Positions 1 to 11,669 are shown, counted from the stretch's first letter. The stretch: DNA of 64,000 nt from Plantago major (GCA_026545765.1 CM048843.1:11555501-11619500); one strand, 5' to 3'. Made by a program: numbers and translations. Notes: a model not told the origin generated them from the sequence alone.

Positions 1-285
1 TTCTTGCACTGTGACTTAAGCATACAGTGTTGAATCCTAGTGACAAACATAGCACGATTCAGGAGGTGCAGATATGTTGCATCATTTTGCATTCAATTTT
101 GGGCTAAATGTTTTTCAAAAAAAAAAAGAAGTACACACTCGGTTGCTTGCACTTTCGATTACGTCCTGTATGTGCTATTCAGTGAAAAAGAAAAAGGAAA
201 TTAAATTATCATCATTGAATCTTGATGATAAACATAGCACAATTATGCACAGCAGGAAGTGCAATTAAATTTGAAAAAGAAATAC

Positions 286-1468
286 CTGTAAACCGAACGA
301 CTTCATGTGATGCTCATTCTGAAGCTCCCTCATCCGACCGCTAACGGCAAGAAGTGCTTTAGAAGGAACACAGCCTCTATTCACACATGTTCCTCCGATC
401 ACATCCCCCTCTATGATGGCCGTTTTCAAGCCCTGCAGAACATATACATATCAATGCATAAGCACTACAAATCCCAATCATATTGTCAAAAACCATGTGG
501 TTTTAGACTTTTAGTATCAGCATACTCAGGTATTAATTCCGTCTCTACATTGAAACTTAACCAGATCAGCTAGCATAGGATATAGACAACTCCTTCGAAT
601 GCATCCAGTTTTGCTTCTAATCATAAACAACTCCCCTTCTTACATTTAAATCGAAATATCAAACAGTAAACCGTCTTTAACTCTTCACCAGATCATTTTA
701 ACATTGGCAAATCAACGGATTAATAGTTTAATACACAAGTAAACTGCAGTAGGCATTATTCTACCATAACAGATATTAATCCAAAGCTGCACCTCTAACA
801 ACTTCAATCTGTAACCTTCTAACAATGAACATGATTCAACCAGAAAAACCGAATTACTAGAAGTAGAAACAGAGAAACAAGCTGAGATCAATTAAGCAGC
901 AATATTGTTCATTAATCAGCTCAGTCAGCATATGACATAGAAAACTTGTTCAACTTTTCACAACCAGTTTTTCATCAGATCATAAGGTAATCAGTATCAC
1001 CTCCTTACAGATAATTTCATTACAAATTCATTAACAATTGGCAATTTGAAAGATTAATCTACATAGTAACTTCAATTGGTAACCTTCTAAGAAATGAACA
1101 TGAATAAATCAAATTAAAGAGTAAGAGTTGATTTGAGCGACCTTCTCAACGGCGTGAAGAGCAGCGCCATGGCCACCAACACCAGCTCCAATAATGACGA
1201 GATCGTAGTCGAATTCACTAGCAGACGAAGCCGCACCGTTGCTCTTCAAAGCAGCAAGGACAGTAGTGAAACTGGAGCTGAATCGAGCTGAACGGAAGGA
1301 AGGCGGAGTGAACGAGGCAGGTCGCGATTCGAAAACGGCTTCACGGCGGAGACCGCAGAAGCGGAGAGATCGAGGCCCAGGGAGAGCGGCATTGGTGGTG
1401 GTGGTGGTGGCGAGGGATCGGGAAGTAGGAAACGGCGTTGAGAGGGAGAGAGAAATTGCCGATTGCAT
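286..1468 (-). CDS. LPD1: Plastidial dihydrolipoyl dehydrogenase (E3), first two coding exons; gene runs off the left edge
   Basis: This encodes the N-terminus of the FAD flavoprotein that reoxidises lipoamide in the plastid pyruvate dehydrogenase complex, which supplies acetyl-CoA for fatty acid synthesis. Exon 1 (1468 to 1142) starts at an ATG giving [10 protein letters not shown], followed by a Ser/Thr/Arg-rich, acid-poor stretch of about 70 residues typical of a chloroplast transit peptide, then the FAD-binding GxGxxG loop ([19 protein letters not shown]). A GT donor follows the AAG codon. Exon 2 (432 to 286) is 49 codons and contains the redox-active disulfide motif [10 protein letters not shown] and the sequence [12 protein letters not shown]. 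Both exons match my memory of the Arabidopsis plastid LPD family, including the VEK|GLK junction in phase 0. Positions 433-1141 are intron 1, and 1-285 look like intron 2. Exon 3 onward (NAD and dimerisation domains) is outside the window. Family assignment is firm; plastid targeting is inferred. Confidence 0.93.
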
Positions 1469-1640
1469 GTTTGAGGAAATGTAAACTGAAGGAGAAGAAG
1501 AAGAAGAAGAAGATGGAGAAATGTGTGTGTTTGGGAATTGAGGAGAAGAAGGTGGGAAATATAGAAGGAGAAGAAGTTGCAGAGAGCTTTGAGAGGTCCG
1601 TCGAAGTTGGGCGGACTTGACGAGGAAACTGTGACTGACT
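1469..1640 (-). promoter_or_regulatory. 5' UTR and proximal promoter of the LPD gene
   Basis: On the minus strand the bases before the ATG are CT-rich, with a (CTT)n run near 1495-1515, as is usual for plant leader sequences. A weak TATATTT lies near 1556-1563, about 90 bases before the start codon. The start of transcription is inferred, not seen. Confidence 0.4.
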
Positions 1641-1801
1641 CTCTATCTGTCACTCTAAAACGCTCTCTGTGTCTTTTTTGTGTTGAGTTTTTCTGGTTTA
1701 TTACTCTCCAACAAAAATTGAACAATACCCAAGTTAGGTAACCTGCTCTACCAGAACAGAATACACTCCAAACTTCAACATATACATAGTTTTAAGGGAT
1801 T

Positions 1802-1927
1802 AGGCTTCATCTTAGCTCAAATTCATTCGCTTCAATTCAGTTATACTTAATTGGTTTTTTTACTATAAATAAATTCACTTCAATTTTTTTTCAGATCTGT
1901 TATGTTCATACGAAGAGAACAGAGCCT
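1802..1927. mobile_element. Small MITE-like element with AGGCT...AGCCT ends
   Basis: An AT-rich 126-bp stretch begins AGGCTTCATC and ends CGAAGAGAACAGAGCCT, so its ends are imperfect inverted repeats. The right end matches the end of the element at 44499-44638 almost base for base. That shared end is the main evidence that both belong to one non-autonomous family. No clean target duplication is visible, so the superfamily is undecided. Confidence 0.45.
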
Positions 1928-1986
1928 TGGAATCGTATACTAATCGTGTGCGTTTTTATTTTGAAAGAGTTTTATATATTTATAGT

Positions 1987-2641
1987 TAGGCGTGCACGAG
2001 TTAAAAAGATTGCTTATTTACTGATCACGAGTTAGAAAAAATTGTTGGAGAAATAACATTATTAGCATGCGAGACCAACATATCACGAAATAGTATAGCA
2101 TAGAATAAAACATGCGGGCCAGAAGGCAATGCATCATTCCGGGCTATGTTATTAAACCCGACGGGTCGACCCGGTTCAACCGCGACTCGGAGGGGGTCCG
2201 GGCCAAAAAAACCCCCCAAAACCGGAAAAAATCGGGTTTTTGGTAAAAACCCGGGTAAACCCGGTTCCACCCGGTTAAAAACCGGTTCCACCCGGATTTC
2301 TTTAAAAAAAAAAAAAAAAAAATCAAAAAAAAACCCCAATCACAACAAAAGCCCTAATCGCTCAGTTCCTTTTCCTTTCCAGTCTTCTTCCTTTTCCTTT
2401 TTTGCGGCTCATTCTTCTCCCGTTCTTCTCCCGTGCTTTAATGTTATTTGTTATTTTGAACTCAATGTTATGGAGTTATGGTGACTTTGTGTTTGGAATT
2501 GAAGCATATGTCATTTATGCAATGTTTTCTATCTTTTTTTAGGTAAAAAATGTATATGTTGAATTTTTAAGGCATACATTATGTTTTATTTTTAAAAATA
2601 TTTTTTATAGGTTGACCGAGTTGGCCGGTTGAGCACTCCTA
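1987..2641. mobile_element. Possible hAT-like non-autonomous remnant
   Basis: The stretch begins TAGGCGTGCACGAG and ends (reverse complement) TAGGAGTGCTCAAC, an imperfect inverted repeat of the hAT TAGGNGTG type. Inside, 2155-2305 is full of GGGTCGACCCGG, AACCCGG and ACCGG words in both orientations, like the subterminal repeats of many plant hAT elements. An 8-bp target duplication is not recognisable. It could also be an unrelated repeat with chance ends. Confidence 0.3.
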
Positions 2642-3183
2642 GGTAAGTAGGGTTAACGTCCCAGTCAAGTTCAAAACACAGATTCCGGGCAATTGACAAT
2701 ACTGGATCGGTGTACACTGTACATGCATTTTCTAGTTCCATGAAATTAAAAAAAAAAAAAAAAATGGAATACAACTACTTACATAATTATGTTAGATGGT
2801 CTCCTATTGATGAAAATCAGAATAATACGTCTAACATTAACATTTTGGAGGTCGCACCAATTGCTCATATTCTCGAATTGAAAAGCTAAGAACTAGTAGG
2901 AAATGCAATACTTGCCGAAAAACAACATTAACAAGAGCATACTGCATAGCACTTGCTAGCAATTCATACTTGGCATAATAGTAATACTTGTCCAAATACA
3001 ACCATGGAATAACATCATCTGATCATAGGTTACATCAGTTTCACAATCCAAAAGATTAAGATACGCATAATTCACCATTACATCAGTAAAACGGGTACAA
3101 ACTAGTAACTTCTATTCTTTTCAACAAAAGAAAACTGCATCAGGCCAAATTATTCTCCACATGCCAAATTTTGCTCCTTACAA
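2642..3183. other. Intergenic, no gene seen
   Basis: AT-rich sequence downstream of the convergent TPR gene. It contains an A17 run near 2748-2764. No ORF with family resemblance, RNA gene or clear repeat was seen. Confidence 0.5.
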
Positions 3184-4844
3184 TCACAAAGTTAAAAACT
3201 CTCCTCTAAAGAAAATTCTACTACCAGATTGCAGAGCTCTTAGTAGTGCAACCGCTTCGACTAGATGTCCTTCTTCACTTGCTCCAGCTGCTTTCATGCC
3301 TTCTACCACCTTTTCTTGACAGGGAATTGCTAGATCACGCCTGGTATTAAGAAAAACTAGCTATAAGAGCCTAATATTCTCATTACACAACTGAAGATCA
3401 TAAGAACCATATAAATTTGCGAAGATGAGGACATGTAAAAGCCATACGTCAAACTTAAGCATCAAGTACATTTATATGAGTTGCGAAATAGTAGTTAATT
3501 CAATCACATTCTGATACTTAACTCTGTACATATATAGTGTGTTTTCTAGCAATTGGGCATAACTGCATAAGTGACATGAGATGAGATGTTAAACATTGTC
3601 TAAACAACTAGGTCACCTAGCAGATACCAATAATGAGCAAATGAAATATCATAAACTTTACCTTGTATTTCTATTGATATGTCTTCTAAGTGATCATTAG
3701 TGACATGGGATGTTTAACATTGACCGAATTAGTAAGATCAACTTGCAGGAATTAAGAAAAAAGTAGAGGTCAATTTTGTTGAGTAAGTTTTACCTTCCTG
3801 TGATTGCATAACCCATGGAGAGTGTCTGACCTGTTTTCAACGAATCTGTGTGACGAGGGCCAAGCGAGGCATCCATTATCTCTTTTGCAATTTCGAAATA
3901 CTTCACAGCCTCATGCCGCTTGCGTAGGTTCATACAAGCAACTGCCAAGTTACAATAGCCATAACCTACTTCACTGTGCTTGGGACCAAAACTCCCTTTC
4001 AGACAGCATCTTCCAGGTCGGGAAACCCTTCTTACAGATACGGAAACCCTTCTTCCTCTGTACCACGTTTAGAAATCAGTGCGAAAAAACGTTTATAGTT
4101 TACAAGGAGAAGCTTCTTAGGTAGCTCGGGCATTTTCAGCACCCTCCTTAACAGCAAAACAGCAGTTTTGAAGTCCTTAACCGTGTCATACAACAGAGAC
4201 AAATCACAAAATCCAGCAGCAAGAAGAGGATCCATCACTTCATTCTCAAACATTCCGCAAGCAGTTTCCATATACTTCCTAGACTCTTCGAATTCCCCCT
4301 GGACACAAAGGGTTCTTGCCATGAGAACAAATGCCGTCACTTTACTACCAAATTCCAACTTCTCAGCACCATTCGAAATCACATAATCTTCCTCCATAAT
4401 CTCCATAACCTTCTTTATATGGCGAGGAGCATCATCTCTCCTCCCCGTAGCATTCTTAAGCTTAAACAATCCAACATGAGTATCAAGGAGACAATCCAAA
4501 ACAGGGGAACTAGAATTACCATCCTCTAGTAACTCGCTCAACTTTCGATTAGACCAGTTAAAATACTTCAAACTTTCATCATAACTTTTCAAATCCAAAC
4601 AAGCAAAACCCAACATGTTTAAAACACACCCAACAGTTAAGGACCTTTCATGAGCTAGTGGACTAGAGACATAATCTCTTTCATTACTGAGCAACATATC
4701 TGAAGCCTTTTTACCAGAGCATATTACCTTTTCAGGGTCTTCATCTTTGTCAAGTAGTCCCATTTCTCCAAATGATTTCTTCATTTCATCCATGGAGCTG
4801 GCTGGCTCACACACTGGTTTCTGATTCTGCGAAGCATTACTCAT
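3184..4844 (-). pseudogene. Kinesin light chain-related (KLCR-type) TPR protein, short and frame-broken
   Basis: Three open segments on the minus strand form one TPR gene model. The first (4844 to 4035) begins MSNASQNQKP and encodes helical repeats such as VLNMLGFACLDLKSYDESLKYF. The second (4002 to 3794) encodes GSFGPKHSEVGYGYCNLAVA and EIAKEIMDASLGPRHTDSL, which align with the ESFGPKHFGVGY and AKDIMDVSLGPHHADS blocks I recall from plant KLCR1. It ends at a GT donor at 3793. The third (3340 to 3184) starts after CAG, joins in phase, encodes RRDLAIPCQEKVVEG and stops at TGA. KLCR proteins link microtubules, cellulose synthase tracks and the plasma membrane; this copy is only about 370 codons against roughly 600. 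A 21-bp unit is tandemly duplicated (4032-4052 and 4011-4031). The first copy ends in TAA and a further frame shift follows before 4002, so the copy looks broken unless an unusual exon is used. The intron is 3341-3793. Confidence 0.7.
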
Positions 4845-5911
4845 GGTGATGAACAGTTTTTTTTCTTCTTCCTCAATTTGCTGGTTTTTGTGAAGGGAAA
4901 GAAGGATGTTGAGGTTTTATGGTCAAGTACACAAGTGTTTTATGCTCATATTTTTTCACTCTAGTCTAAAGCAATATTACAATTGCAGCAGTAAAAAAAG
5001 TACTTGGTTAAATCTGAACCTTCCACGTGTTAATGATCGGAGTGAAAATTGTTATTTGGCGTGATACAAAAGTAAAACACTGAAACAACCCTATTTTGAT
5101 TCTACAAGTGAGCTGTAGACTGTAGCCACTAACATGAGAAGGGAAAGAAACTCGTAGCAGAGTTGCAGCAAAATATGTACAGAATGCACTCTTCAAATAT
5201 GAGACGTACACGTGTCTTTATCACAAGGCTTTCATACTCTCTGCTACTTTGAAGTTTGAACTTGTCTTCGAGATTTTATATGTTTCCATCATTGCCCTTT
5301 TGATCAAAGAGAGTTTGGGTGAGAACTAAAACCCGCAAAACAAGTTAAAACTTATAAATGTTAGTACTGATAACTCAAGGAGATGACTGGGCAGATTGAT
5401 CCACAATCCAAACAAAACCAAGTTTGGATGGGTGTTTCGTGGGCCAAGGTTTGTGTAGATTCACAGTAATAATGATATTAATAAGATTCTAATGTTATGT
5501 TATAGACTAGAATCTGTTCTCCAGGAAAATAAAGGTATAAAGCTCAAATTTTCTCTTCCTCAGAGATCAAACACAAAGCCACGGTAGCCACCACACAGAA
5601 TCAAAACTAATTTTACCATTTAGGTAATGCAATATAGCTCAAAATTACTCGATAATGTCGTGCAACAAGTTATTGTGTCAAATATCAGACTTCCATTAAT
5701 CAGAAATGAAAGGCATTCATTCCACTTTACTTTCAAATAGCACTGTTGCATGAAATCAAAGCAATGAAAGCCATAAGTTTGTCATGGAGCTTCTAACTGT
5801 GCCTACAGCTAAAAACGTAAAAACAAAATGGAAGTTCTCGAGAGATTAACTCTGCCCAAGCTACTCATCTTGATGGCATGATGCAAGATGTTAAATATCC
5901 GGATGCACACT
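4845..5911. other. Intergenic between TPR gene and calreticulin, no gene seen
   Basis: Holds the upstream region of the TPR gene (a pyrimidine-rich leader at about 4855-4880 on the plus strand) and the 3' flank and untranslated region of calreticulin near 5650-5911. No repeat, RNA gene or additional coding segment was recognised. Confidence 0.5.
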
Positions 5912-8900
5912 CTATAGCTCATCCTGCAAAACAATTCAAAAGATAATGAGAACACTGCAATTCGGTGGAACTAGATCAAGGAATGGAATATATTAAAGGC
6001 CCTTACATGTGCATCATCATCAACGGAAGCTGTGGCATCTTCATCTGCATCTGATTTGGCATCATCTTCGGCATCATCACCTTCGGCAGCATCTTCAGCC
6101 TGGGAAATAGATCAGTTACCAATCAGCATATATATTTTTTTAAAGAAAATAGACAACATTCAGTGAACATCTGCTCGATTTTAGAATGCACCACCAACAT
6201 CCCCTCTCCCACCACCCACCCGCAGGTGGCAAGAATATAGGATTGTACGAGTGTACAGATCAAAATGCAAACACAGATGACTACAATCTTCCAATCTTCT
6301 CAGTGAATAATACAGAACAAGCAGACTGTAACGCTACTGTGTTTTTTTAATAAAAGAAAGGGCTTGAGCTTACATCAGAATCAACTGGGTCCTCCTTGGC
6401 TTCCTGAAAAGAGAAAATTTAGATGTTAAACAAACAAGTTTTGAAATTGGATTTTTGTATAGAGAAATCAAATACATTCAGCAGTTGATCGAACAAGAAA
6501 ATAATACCTCCTCTTCCCTCTTCTTTTCGGCCTCTTCAAAAGCTGCCTTCTCGGCCTGCATATTCAAGGTAATTGGTACATCACTAAATAGTAAAGAGAA
6601 GCATCTACAGTAGCAAGAATAATATAATTTGAAAGGGGAAAAGAGAAAGGATAAACGATACATACATCCTTCTGTTTGCCCCATGTTTCTTCAGCTAGTT
6701 GCTTTGCGTACTCAGGATCATCACATATCAGGACATTGTCGAACAAGGTTCCAGATTTCACCTGAAAATGTCCACAGCTCAGCTAACTAATCCCATCTTT
6801 AACTGGAAAAACATAGAAAGGAAGAGTCAATTATCATACCTGCCACAACTCAATGCCAACATACTTCAACTTTGGGAAGACATAGAGTTCTGGGTCATCC
6901 TTGAATTCTGCAATTATGCACATATAATGAAATTAGAACCCTGAAAATCAGAAGATAGTTGAGATACACCAAAAAGTGCAGATATATGAAAAATACCAGG
7001 GTTGTCGATCATTGGTGCCTTCCACTTGCCCTTGTAGTTGGGGTTCTTAATTTTCTGGCAATAAATTAGACAAGTTATACGATGACCATATTTAATGAAA
7101 GGTACTTATAGAACCAAAATGAGGTTTAAAAAAAACCTTGGCCTTCCATGGACCCTTGTACTCTGGGTTGGGAATGGTTGGTGCGGTCCACTCACCATCC
7201 TCTTCATCATCCCAATCCTCAGGCTGCAAAAAAAGTGTTTCCAGAGGAGAATGTCAAATGCTGGTCTAAGATACATTTGTGCAGAAGCCGTTGGTCAGCC
7301 TAAATATAATGCAAATCACCTTTTTAGCATCAGTGTCAGGAATTTCCTTGGGGATGTCATCATAACCCTGTAAAAGTAGAAAACAATTGATTCAGTTAAA
7401 ATTAAAGAATAATGGCCTTTGTTGAAAACCAGCATTGATATCGTTAGCAAGTAATTACCTCTGGCTTCTTATCTTCAGGGTCAGGAATGTATTCTTTCTC
7501 GTCCCAATCTTCAGGCTGTCATTATGATTGATAAAAGATAAGATTAGAACTGAATGCACTAAAAACATGTATGATGCATCTGATAGTTTTTTTCAGTTAT
7601 GGTGGACCAGCAACAAACCTTCTTTGCCTCAGGGTCCTTGATCTGCTTAGCAGGGAGAAGATCCCAATCTTCATACAAGCTGCCAGATTGCTTCTCGACA
7701 TTGTCAATGAGAATGGTGTATGTAGCATCGGGGCGCAGGACAAATGTGTAGACATGACTTAATTGGTCAGTCTCACAGGGTACCTCCTTCTTGATCAAGT
7801 GGTTTGTTTCATTATAGGTGAGAATGGCATGTACTTTCTTGGTGCTGTAGCCACAGATGTCTGGTCCAAACATGATGCTGAAAACATATCACCCAATCAG
7901 CATTTTCCATTGTAAATAACTCAATAGAAACAATCAAAAGACATAATTACAGCTTTATAAAACTAGATGATGCATTACCTGTAGGGAGTGTCTCCACCGA
8001 ATTTCTTCTGGTCAACATCACCACTGAGCAATTTCATGTATCCACCACCACAGTCAAGCTTCTGTTCATGTTTGACGGAAAATTGGAAGACCAGGGTCTT
8101 GTCCTTATTGCTGAATTCGGGGAATTCTGCTGAAATGGCATAAAACCTGTAATCTTCACTGGTCTGGATACCTGCAGTATGTTCAAATGTATTTGTTAAA
8201 CCAAAAGCACTTCACTTTAGCAAGTATACAAGCATTACAAAGTCCACTAGTGACATTATACCTTTGTCGTTGGCATCTCCATTCCATTTTCCAGCGGTGT
8301 AGTTCCACTCGCCTGCTGTGTTATCTTCTTTCTTCCAGTCAGATTTCACCCATCGACTCTCCCATGCGTCTGCAATATTTGAGAGATCAAAATATCAGCA
8401 AAAACTAAATAACATTCGTATTTAATCTATTTGTAATAAGTACTTCCAATTTTTATAAGCAGGCGAACAAACATCCATGATCCATTAAAAGGATTCTGCA
8501 TTTCCCGCTTCCAAGGAAACTCGTCCCATTGGTACAGCAATCAGTAAAGACATAAGCATAGTATGATGCAAACTCTATAACAATTCTTATTTGCATTTCC
8601 AAAAGAGTCATTACATCATTCAATGCAATGCAGAGGGAGAGGCAAAATTATCATCTGATTGTATGAAATCATTCATTTATAGTTAATTAAACATGAATCA
8701 GAGCTCAAAGTGCATAGCCCAACACAAATCAATTATGCATTTTCAAGGCCAAAATTCAATCGAGCGATCATTGCCTAATACAATCAATGCCCAGAGGAAT
8801 ATTCACACGCACGATCAAAAGGCCAACGCAATTCGAAAGAAGCATCAGATCTACACTGATATATCTCAATCAAATGCAGATCAAGCTCAAAACCTATTTA

Positions 8901-9168
8901 GAACATCTAAAACAATCAGATCGGAACATGATCGAAAAAAATCAAAGATTAAAGATAAAAGGAACAGTCTCAAAATCAAATCAAAAGCAGTACAATGACA
9001 ATCAGAATGAAATCAACGCATAAGGAGCTACAGTGACGAAATGGTACCATCGAATCGCTCCTCGAAGATGACTTTGGCGGATGAAACGGCGATGAGAGCG
9101 AGAAAGACGGCTAGAGAGACAAAGCTAGGGTTCATAGCTTGTAATTTGCTTCTCGGAGCAATCGCCAT
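5912..9168 (-). CDS. CRT: Calreticulin, CRT1/2 type, complete 14-exon gene
   Basis: ER-lumen lectin chaperone and Ca2+ store protein that folds monoglucosylated glycoproteins with calnexin and ERp57-like partners. Exons (minus strand) are 9168-9048, 8369-8262, 8171-7979, 7877-7619, 7515-7459, 7367-7320, 7223-7137, 7054-6997, 6907-6840, 6761-6666, 6555-6508, 6403-6374, 6099-6007 and 5923-5912. All have GT-AG borders and phases that add up to 425 codons plus TAG. Residues 1-31 are a signal peptide ([16 protein letters not shown]). The globular N-domain carries [19 protein letters not shown] and a glycosylation sequon in EWNYTAGKW. The P-domain has three PEDWD and three GxWxxPxIxNP-type repeats spread over exons 5-8. 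An acidic Ca2+-binding tail follows. The last four-codon exon completes the retrieval signal HDEL across the final intron. I chose the ATG at 9168 because it is the first after the TATA box; a second in-frame ATG at 9135 (MNPSFVSL) also gives a good signal peptide. No damage is seen. Confidence 0.97.
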
Positions 9169-9223
9169 GTCTGCGAGTTCGTTTTCCTCAGAGTGAGTGA
9201 TGAATGGAAATGCAGGAGTGAGG

Positions 9224-9231
9224 TATTTATA
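9224..9231 (-). promoter_or_regulatory. TATA box of calreticulin
   Basis: TATAAATA on the minus strand, 56 bases before the first ATG of the calreticulin frame. This places transcription start near 9195-9200 and excludes the longer upstream in-frame methionine at 9282. Confidence 0.75.
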
Positions 9232-9271
9232 CCGATGCGATTTTCTTACGAGTTTATTTCTGAGGCTTATT

Positions 9272-9279
9272 TGACGTGG
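9272..9279 (+). promoter_or_regulatory. TGACGTGG bZIP/UPRE-type site in the calreticulin promoter
   Basis: TGACGTGG matches the core bound by unfolded-protein-response bZIP factors (the XBP1/bZIP60 class). It lies about 40 bases upstream of the TATA box. Short sites occur by chance, but its position and the neighbouring ERSE support a role in ER-stress induction. Confidence 0.5.
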
Positions 9280-9342
9280 CAAGGTCTCAAGGATCTAACG
9301 AATGGGAACCAAACACGTAAGGTTCAGTTGTCATTGAATTCA

Positions 9343-9361
9343 CGTGGCGGAATCGGATTGG
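9343..9361 (-). promoter_or_regulatory. Perfect ER stress response element (ERSE) in the calreticulin promoter
   Basis: On the gene strand the 19 bases read CCAAT, nine bases, CCACG, exactly the ERSE consensus bound by NF-Y together with bZIP28/ATF6-type factors. The CCACG half overlaps a CACGTG G-box. It lies about 110 bases upstream of the TATA box. Both the spacing and both half-sites are exact, which is unlikely by chance upstream of an ER chaperone gene. Confidence 0.8.
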
Positions 9362-9655
9362 AAAATAACACGATTTGACACTTTCTGGCTGGTGTACATG
9401 GAAATGACGATACGGACCCTCTGGGTTTGACTTGTCATTTGGTTTTGCTCTCCTTTTCCTTTTTTAAAAACTGTGATTTGGTTGTGTGGATAAACATAAC
9501 ATTACAAGCTCAGATCCAGATTGGCCCGATTTGTGTAATTGGCGTTCAAAATTCATGTATACTACTCGAGAATATATTTGTTTGGTATATAAAAGCAAGC
9601 ACAGAGTATCTCAGACATACCAACTTATCCACAATATTAGTCTTAATAAATACTA

Positions 9656-9906
9656 CTCCCTCCATTTCAGAGAAAGTGTTACATTTTGACTTTGATCGGT
9701 CAACTAATTTCGAGTTTGACCACAAATTACTCATAAACAATAATAATAAATAATTTAGTAAAATTATATAATAAAAATTTAGATTTTAATAATTTATTTA
9801 TTAATATCGTTTAAAGAATTTAATTGCCAAACGATTAATAGCGTAATAAAACGTAACAATTTTCAAAATTGAAAACAAAACATCTACTAACATGGGACGG
9901 AGGGAG
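9656..9906. mobile_element. Stowaway MITE 1 (Tc1/mariner type)
   Basis: A 251-bp AT-rich element starts CTCCCTCCATTTCAG and ends with the inverted GGGACGGAGGGAG. It is flanked by TA on both sides, the target duplication of Tc1/mariner MITEs. It has no coding capacity. It lies about 490 bp upstream of the calreticulin start codon, beyond the recognised stress elements. Confidence 0.85.
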
Positions 9907-9949
9907 TATGTGTATTGACATTGGTGGTTTTTAATATACAAAAAATGTA

Positions 9950-10209
9950 CTTCCTCCGTCTCGTCCCATGTTTTCCATTCTGACTTTTCGCAGTTAAACT
10001 TTTTCAACTTTAACTACGAATCAATCTTAAATCGTAAATGTAAAATGTTTAATTAACTAATGGTATTATTTAACTTTAGTACCTGAAATATCATAATATA
10101 ATTTAATTGAACATTTTACACTTGTTGTTTAAGAATAATTCGTAGTCAAAGTTCAAAAAGTTTGACTGCAAAAAGTTAAAGTGGAAAATATGGGACGGAA
10201 CGGATGAAG
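9950..10209. mobile_element. Stowaway MITE 2 (Tc1/mariner type)
   Basis: A 260-bp element starts CTTCCTCCGTCTCGTCCCAT and ends with the inverted ATGGGACGGAACGGATGAAG. It is flanked by TA duplications. The inverted repeat extends deeper (TTTTTCAACTTTAACTACGA against its reverse complement), so this copy could fold into a long hairpin. It sits only 43 bp from MITE 1. Confidence 0.85.
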
Positions 10210-11081
10210 TATTTCGCTAACAATATACATGTTATGCAAGTTTGATTAACAATATGCATGTCTTTATTAACATAATATGTCCGTGTTTATATAAGTTGCT
10301 ATATATTTGGATGTGAAACTAAATCACCTAAAATCAAGTTAAAAACACCTAAATTTTTTAATAACTCAATATTTTCACTTCGTACCAAACACCTAAATCA
10401 TACATGTTATTAATCAAAACGTTTGTTTGTTAGCAAAATAAGTTCTTCTGTAATATGAAAAAAAACATCAATGTTGATAATAAACATTTTGATTAATAAC
10501 ATCGATAGTTTTCTTGATAACATAGGTCTGTTTATAGTCAACTTAAATAGAGACAATATCTTAGTAGACTTACTCTAAATATTAAGGATTTTTTTTAAAA
10601 TATCGGTGTTATACATCTATATAAAAGGTGAGGAAGTCGTGAAGGACAACAAGAGGGACGAGAAGAGTCGATAGTTATACTATCTCTCCTTAAGACTTTA
10701 TTGCCCTACTACGGTGCACATATGTTTGTTGCAACAGTCTCCCAGGATAAAACTTCCCTTAAACAGCTAGGTTGCACTCCGATAGTCGAGTCTTTCGAAC
10801 ATTAGTTTGAGTATATAATAATGCACAGAAGAGCAAGTGGAAAAGAACAAGTAGAATTATGATGTATTTTCTTGTAGAGAGTTTATATCCTTCCATTATA
10901 GGTGTTAACTCTTCATTCAATAGACACAAGTTGAAAATGACACAATTATCCAACTCAAGGAGAGTGTTTATTCGTGAAAAGACAAGGAAAAATTCAAAAT
11001 TCTGAGAAAACAACCACAAAGGTTCTGTTTTAGCCGACCACGGTTAGACCATATGCACAGGAGCTCGCCGCGGCTATGTAA
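10210..11081. other. AT-rich intergenic, no gene seen
   Basis: Several repeats of ATTAACA/AATATG-type words near 10220-10500. A more complex stretch at 10620-11080 looks repeat-derived but could not be assigned to a family. No supported coding region. Confidence 0.4.
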
Positions 11082-11669
11082 CACCCCGAATTTTCCAGAG
11101 ATGATACTATGCACATAAGTAACATTACAATTGATAATATACAAAAAAAATTGATTATCAAATACAAAATTCGAAGAAGTTAACATACAATACATCTCGT
11201 CGTATGATTCGATAAACCCATTGCACCAATAATTACGATAAGGTAGACTTCTTGATTCATCAGCGGGAGCTTCTTCTTGCGTTCACCGATCCTCACTCGA
11301 TGGCACACCACCAATTCCACCGCAAACCGGTTCATCTGAAATATTTTAGGAAAATGGGGTGAGCTAAACGAGCCCAGTGGATACGGGGTGGGGTTTTATT
11401 TTAAGAAATTATATTTTCATTTATTTTTGAAAAATATGATATTTAAAGAAGTTGTCGGTTTAAAGGGAATGTTAATTGATACAATATTACCTTTAAACCA
11501 CGAGGTTGGTCAAACTTATTATTATTATATATATTTTGTATCACGCTTATCAGTTATCAATCCAAAACCCGAATTTAAATTCCAGAATTTCCAAAATAAT
11601 AGAAGTGATTTATTATCACGGTTGTTGTCCTTGCAAATTATTCGATTATTAATTATCGACGGAATTAGT

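Noticed and set aside
1246-1725. 159-codon minus-strand frame overlapping LPD exon 1
   Set aside because: Different frame from the clear LPD protein and made of low-complexity Leu/Pro/Ser translated from CT-rich leader sequence; no family resemblance.
4000-4046. A 45-base GT-AG interval that could remove the frame break in the TPR gene
   Set aside because: Shorter than known plant introns, and the clean 21-bp tandem duplication explains the break better.
9028-9282. Upstream methionine (MPRQISLRN) extending the calreticulin frame
   Set aside because: It lies upstream of the TATA box at 9224-9231 and would put a basic non-signal segment in front of the signal peptide.
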